Shown here one piece after another: positions 60,887-64,000 of a DNA stretch of 64,000 nt. Location: NCBI RefSeq assembly GCF_011684115.1, contig NZ_JAADJV010000001.1:1116001-1180000 (forward strand), read 5' to 3'. The DNA comes from Rahnella aceris (lineage in GTDB: Bacteria; Pseudomonadota; Gammaproteobacteria; Enterobacterales; Enterobacteriaceae). The position numbers and the translations under genes are program-made. Below the pieces are notes generated by a model, which worked only from the letters and a program-made list of their open reading frames with translations, searched no databases and was not told the DNA's origin. How positions within the stretch are numbered: the first letter of the stretch is position 1; the number at the start of each line of letters is the position of its first letter.

Positions 60887-61050
60887 TCACTCAGCAGCTC
60901 GGATCACCAGTTGCCCGCGTTCTACAGCAATGGTAACCAGAGTATCAGTCCCAAATGTAAGTATCCCAGTCAGTTACCCTTCAGGTGCAGGCCGTCCGTG
61001 CGGCTATAACACGTGGCCATTTTAGTGGCGCGTTGCTCATGAAGAACTCT
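60887..61050 (-). pseudogene. symE-like toxin gene remnant
   Basis: On the minus strand the reading YSRTDGLHLKGN (near 61006-60971) is interrupted by TGA where Trp is expected. One frame later it continues as FGTDTLVTIAVERGQLVIRAAE and stop (60887-60889). This follows the SymE family pattern (E. coli: YSRIPAITLKGQWLEAAGF, then VDVKVMEGCIVL). So it is a SymE-type toxin gene broken by a nonsense change and a frameshift. The 5' end is uncertain; an ATG lies near 61040-61055. Confidence 0.65.
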
Positions 61051-61097
61051 GGCATAACGCACCCTTACTCAACTTAACGGCGCTGTGATTGCCTCGA

Positions 61098-61680
61098 CGG
61101 AACAGCCTCAATATCGGCACGCTGGGCTGGACAGATATCCAGAATGAAGCGGATTACAAGGCCCGCAGTGTGGGGATTTCTGCCAGCGGGAAAACGGGAA
61201 GGTTATCAGCGGAGCACTTGCCGGGCTCACCGGAGGCGATATGGGGCAGGCGCTGGCGGGCGGGCTGGCACCTTATCTGTCTCAGGAGGTAAAAAAAGTC
61301 ACGGGGGACAGCGCTGTCGCTAACACTGTTGGGCATGCGCTGGCCGGGGCTGTGACAGCCTATATTCAGGGTGGCTCAGTGACGGGCGGCGCAGCAGGCG
61401 GTGCTGCGGGAGAATTAGCTGCGAAAATCATCATCAGTGCATTTTACCCCAATACCAAACCAGAAGATCTGACGGAGGATCAGAAGGCAAATGTCAGCGC
61501 ATTAAGTACATTAGCTGCCGGTCTGGCGGGTGGTGTGGCCGGGAATTCGTCATTGGCAGGCGTGCAAGGGGCGATATCCGTGATAAAGAGGGCAAGACCG
61601 ATCAAATAAATCAGATGATCCCGCCGCTCCCGACGATGGCGTTTAGTAGCGGTAATGCCAGTGGTACGCCCCGCTCTGCT
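61098..61680 (+). pseudogene. Decayed fragment of a second cdiA
   Basis: Starts like the FHA-2 end (LNIGTLGWTDIQNEADYKARSVGISASG, comparable to [20 protein letters not shown] of the main CdiA). It then shifts frame near 61195 to read NGKVISGALAGLTGGDMGQALAGGLAPYL, and AFYPNTKPEDLTEDQKANVSALS (DUF637 and VENN pretoxin-type region). It shifts again near 61580 to DIRDKEGKTDQINQMIPPLPTM, ending at TAG near 61693. The VENN motif and toxin are missing. The pretoxin type differs from that of the intact CdiA, so this is the trace of another cdiA lineage. Confidence 0.75.
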
Positions 61681-61686
61681 GTAGGT

Positions 61687-61795
61687 AAGTGGTAGTGCAA
61701 TTGACGGAATTATTGGCGGAATGACCGGTGCACAGTCCGGCGCAGCCGTCTCACTGGATGCTGAACGCTATAACCGCCAGTTACACCCGGATGAA
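61687..61795 (+). repeat. 109-bp direct repeat, orphan module copy
   Basis: Near-identical to 59601-59709 (three substitutions, no gaps) and in the same reading frame relative to the toxin that follows. Confidence 0.95.
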
Positions 61796-62845
61796 GTAGC
61801 CCGGATCCAGCAATTGTCCGGTGGGGATAAAGATAAAGAAGCGCGTCTGAAAGCGGCGGCCTGTGCGTTGGTGAAATGTTCCGCTGAGTTTGCGGAAGGT
61901 TCTCCGGATTATGTGAAAGCGCAGGCGCTGGAGCAGTTAGGTAACAGTGATGCGTATGCCAGTGAGCGTACAGTACTGGCATCACAGAGCGGTAACCAGC
62001 TGATCTACGCAATGGGCAGCTATGCCAGCGCCAGTTTGCCGATGTTCGGGTATTCGGTTAGTGATCAAACCGGGGATGCGCTATCCCACTACGGTGTGAG
62101 GACGCGTTTAGGTGGCCTGACGCAATTTACCGCCGGGGAACTCCAGGCGGTGGGTGGGGCAGCAATATGCACGACCACCGCGGGTGTAGCTTGCCTGGCA
62201 GGCGGTTATCTGGCAGCCTCAGGGATAGATACGGCTAATGCAGGCTTTAACACCTTCCTGTCTGGTGTCAACCAGAAAACCAGCGGTGCGTATTTGCTGG
62301 AAGGGTTGGGAGTCTCTCCACAGTACTCGGAAGGGATTTACGGCCTGACGCAGGTGGGCGCGGCGGGGATTGGCGGAGTAGGAAAAGCGACGTCAGTTAC
62401 TGCCGATGTGGGTGCAAAAGGCGCTGGCAGTGTCACATTCCATGCGGCGGATGATATTCGGTTCTCGCAAAATAGCTTTTCATTCAATAAAACTGACCGA
62501 GACACGGGTAAAAATTACACATACGACGATTTGGTACAAAGCATGCGGACTAATGGTTGGAAAGGTGATCCAGTTGACGTCGTTAAAATGCCTGATGGCA
62601 AGCTGACTAGCATGGATAACACTCGAATTGCCGCGGCCAGAGAGGCGGGGATCGACGTTAAAGCTAGCGTCCGTGGATTTGATGATCCATTGACGCCAGC
62701 TATTCAAGAGGCTAGAGGGTGGCAGAATTTTAATACTTGGGGTGAGGCCATTACTGGTCGTATAAACAAACAGTCAGGGGGGTTTTCTACTTCTAATCCT
62801 TACGGTTCAACAGAACCACCACGTATTTCTGGAGGTGCTAAATAA
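61721..62845 (+). CDS. Orphan CdiA C-terminal toxin module (ParB-like nuclease-type tail)
   Basis: Open frame of 374 residues beginning inside the 109-bp junction repeat ([20 protein letters not shown]), so the ATG is probably not a true start and no ribosome site or secretion signal is seen. The middle (about 60-250) is a helical, Ala/Gly-rich cytoplasm-entry type region. The tail (about 245-340) has DDIRFSQNSFSF, then VDVVKMPDGKLTSMDNTRIAAAREAGI, the pattern of ParB/sulfiredoxin-like nuclease toxins in polymorphic systems. It would be produced only after recombination into cdiA. Immunity gene overlaps its stop. Confidence 0.78.
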   Translation: MTGAQSGAAVSLDAERYNRQLHPDEVARIQQLSGGDKDKEARLKAAACALVKCSAEFAEGSPDYVKAQALEQLGNSDAYASERTVLASQSGNQLIYAMGSYASASLPMFGYSVSDQTGDALSHYGVRTRLGGLTQFTAGELQAVGGAAICTTTAGVACLAGGYLAASGIDTANAGFNTFLSGVNQKTSGAYLLEGLGVSPQYSEGIYGLTQVGAAGIGGVGKATSVTADVGAKGAGSVTFHAADDIRFSQNSFSFNKTDRDTGKNYTYDDLVQSMRTNGWKGDPVDVVKMPDGKLTSMDNTRIAAAREAGIDVKASVRGFDDPLTPAIQEARGWQNFNTWGEAITGRINKQSGGFSTSNPYGSTEPPRISGGAK

Positions 62846-63279
62846 TGAAGCCTTTTTTGTACGACCTTCCAATTTTACCCAATAGTTTTGAATTCCCTGT
62901 TGATTATTTAGATGTGGTTTTAGCTGATGAGTTTTTAGATATAGAGCCTTGGCGGCTTCTATCGAAAGATATGGCGACATCTCTTTTTTATTACAGCTCG
63001 ATGCTTTTGAAGTTTTCGGGGGCTGCCCTGGTTCCCTTTGCAATTATTCAAGATGAGTCAGGGCTGTATAATGATGGCTGGGTTGTTCTTGCTTGTTTTG
63101 ATGGGGGAGGTAAGGATGGCACTACGGGTGTCCGGATTTATGATTATTCAAAACCGAAGTTAAGTCCTTGGGATAATTTGTCTTATTCTGGTTTCTCTGA
63201 ATGGTTTAGTGCTGCCAAAGAAGAGTCTTCCCGCTATAAAGCCGAGCAAGTCGAAGACAAAGACAATGGCTATTCCTGA
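62845..63279 (+). CDS. cdiI: Probable immunity protein of the orphan CdiA-CT module
   Basis: 144 residues. Its ATG overlaps the toxin stop (TAATG), so the two genes move and are translated together. Low GC, as for the first cdiI. Acidic cytosolic protein with PWRLLSKDMATSLFYYSSMLLKFSGAALVPFAII and WVVLACFDGGGKDG; no family that I can name. Immunity is inferred from position. The stop overlaps the convergent kptA end by 10 bp. Confidence 0.72.
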   Translation: MKPFLYDLPILPNSFEFPVDYLDVVLADEFLDIEPWRLLSKDMATSLFYYSSMLLKFSGAALVPFAIIQDESGLYNDGWVVLACFDGGGKDGTTGVRIYDYSKPKLSPWDNLSYSGFSEWFSAAKEESSRYKAEQVEDKDNGYS

Positions 63280-63818
63280 TATATGAAAAAATTGGGGACA
63301 TGGTTCGTTAACCATACGCCATTCTCAGCCTGAAAAAAGTTGAATCCCTGTTGGTGCATCCGCAGGGCTTCAACTTTTAGCACCGCAGGCTTTCCATATC
63401 GCTGTCCGACAGCTACGGCTGTGGTTATGTCTTGTGATAGATGCACATGGTGACGTGAACCTGCAATCAATCCTTGCTGAAGAATAGATTCAAGAAAGCG
63501 TGTTGCAGTGCCATGGTAGAGGAATTCTGGCGGTTTTTTCTCCATATGTTGAAGGTTCACGTCTGGTGTTGAATGTCCCTGAACTGCACGAATACGCTGG
63601 CCATCTTCGGAGAGAGTAAAACGTTTCTTATCACTGCTATTTACTACTGTCTGAATTATTGCCTGATCAAGTACGCGGCCTTCTTTCGCCGCGCCGAGAA
63701 TCAAAGAATTGATATCTGCCCAGCCTTCTACATCAAGTTGCAATCCGATGGTGTCAGGTTTATGACGTAAAATATAACTTAGAAATTTACTTATTTCGTT
63801 AAGCATCTTGCTGTCCAT
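63270..63818 (-). CDS. kptA: RNA 2'-phosphotransferase KptA/Tpt1
   Basis: Removes an internal RNA 2'-phosphate by transferring it to NAD+. 182 residues from MDSKMLNEISKFLSYILRHKP (AGGG five bases upstream; an ATG at 63842 is possible). Family motifs: FLSYILRHKPDTIGLQLDVEGWADI, SDKKRFTLSEDGQRIRAVQGHS, LYHGTATRFLESILQQGL and HHVHLSQD, with the Arg/His/Arg active-site residues. Bacterial roles are unclear because the matching splicing pathway is absent. Here it is convergent with an orphan immunity gene. The remaining 63819-64000 shows nothing recognisable. Confidence 0.93.
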   Translation of the reverse strand: MDSKMLNEISKFLSYILRHKPDTIGLQLDVEGWADINSLILGAAKEGRVLDQAIIQTVVNSSDKKRFTLSEDGQRIRAVQGHSTPDVNLQHMEKKPPEFLYHGTATRFLESILQQGLIAGSRHHVHLSQDITTAVAVGQRYGKPAVLKVEALRMHQQGFNFFQAENGVWLTNHVPNFFIYQE

Positions 63819-64000
63819 GATTGCCCTAATTATGTTTGCCATGGGTGTGATGCCTGAGATATTAGCACACCCAAAACACGTCTCTTCCACGTTTTGTAAT
63901 GCACACTGAATAGACGTCCCTGCCCATAATTCTGCATAATCCCAACATCCAAATTAAATCTTCAAACTCCGTCAGACGTTGACTTTAAAAAACATCGCTG

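Overview
The window comes from a Gram-negative enterobacterium (Enterobacterales). Most genes follow Escherichia coli order and length: znuA-mepM-lpxM, pykA-hexR-zwf-eda, yoaB-yoaA-tsaB-slp-fadD-rnd, minCDE, ycgL-ycgM-ycgN, dsbB-nhaB-fadR-ycgB, dadA-dadX. The gene mix (dfoJACS hydroxamate siderophore cluster, an MltB-type transglycosylase between ycgL and ycgM, a large cdiBA locus, and an intergenic repeat type I associate with Yersinia and Serratia) suggests the Rahnella/Serratia/Yersinia side of the order. The genus cannot be proven from this sequence alone.

Layout. 1-2700: zinc uptake tail (znuA), cell wall endopeptidase (mepM), lipid A acyltransferase (lpxM). 2743-9353, minus strand: desferrioxamine-type siderophore operon dfoJ-dfoA-dfoC plus an MdfA-like exporter, read from a promoter covered by two Fur boxes with a near-consensus CRP site upstream. 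9987-15323: sugar catabolism (pykA, hexR, zwf, eda) with HexR-type operators; edd is missing between zwf and eda, where an intergenic repeat sits. 15389-26403: housekeeping genes, including fadD and rnd (both TTG starts), the Min division-site system and a lytic transglycosylase. 26430-27643: ycgM and ycgN.

27645-32377 is a foreign island of about 4.7 kb at the 3' end of ycgN. The last codons of ycgN are repeated at its far side, next to what looks like the original ycgN terminator. The island holds a decayed IS3-family element, a phage-type gtrABC glucosylation cassette (low GC) and a LexA-box-preceded, frameshifted small gene. No integrase is seen.

32451-47319 returns to chromosomal genes: an IraP-like protein, an AI-2E-family permease, dsbB, nhaB, fadR, ycgB, an alpha/beta hydrolase, ydfZ, dadAX, a Bcr/CflA-type exporter, nadE and a YdiY-like beta-barrel protein.

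47602-63890 is a contact-dependent inhibition (CDI) locus: cdiB, a 3649-residue cdiA, an adjacent immunity gene, a symE-like toxin relic on the opposite strand, a decayed fragment of a second cdiA lineage, and an orphan toxin/immunity module. The orphan module starts with a 109-bp near-identical copy of the cdiA junction sequence. A sequence matching the flagellar sigma-28 consensus with exact 11-bp spacing lies 100 bp before cdiB. The last gene is kptA, an RNA 2'-phosphotransferase, convergent with the orphan immunity gene.
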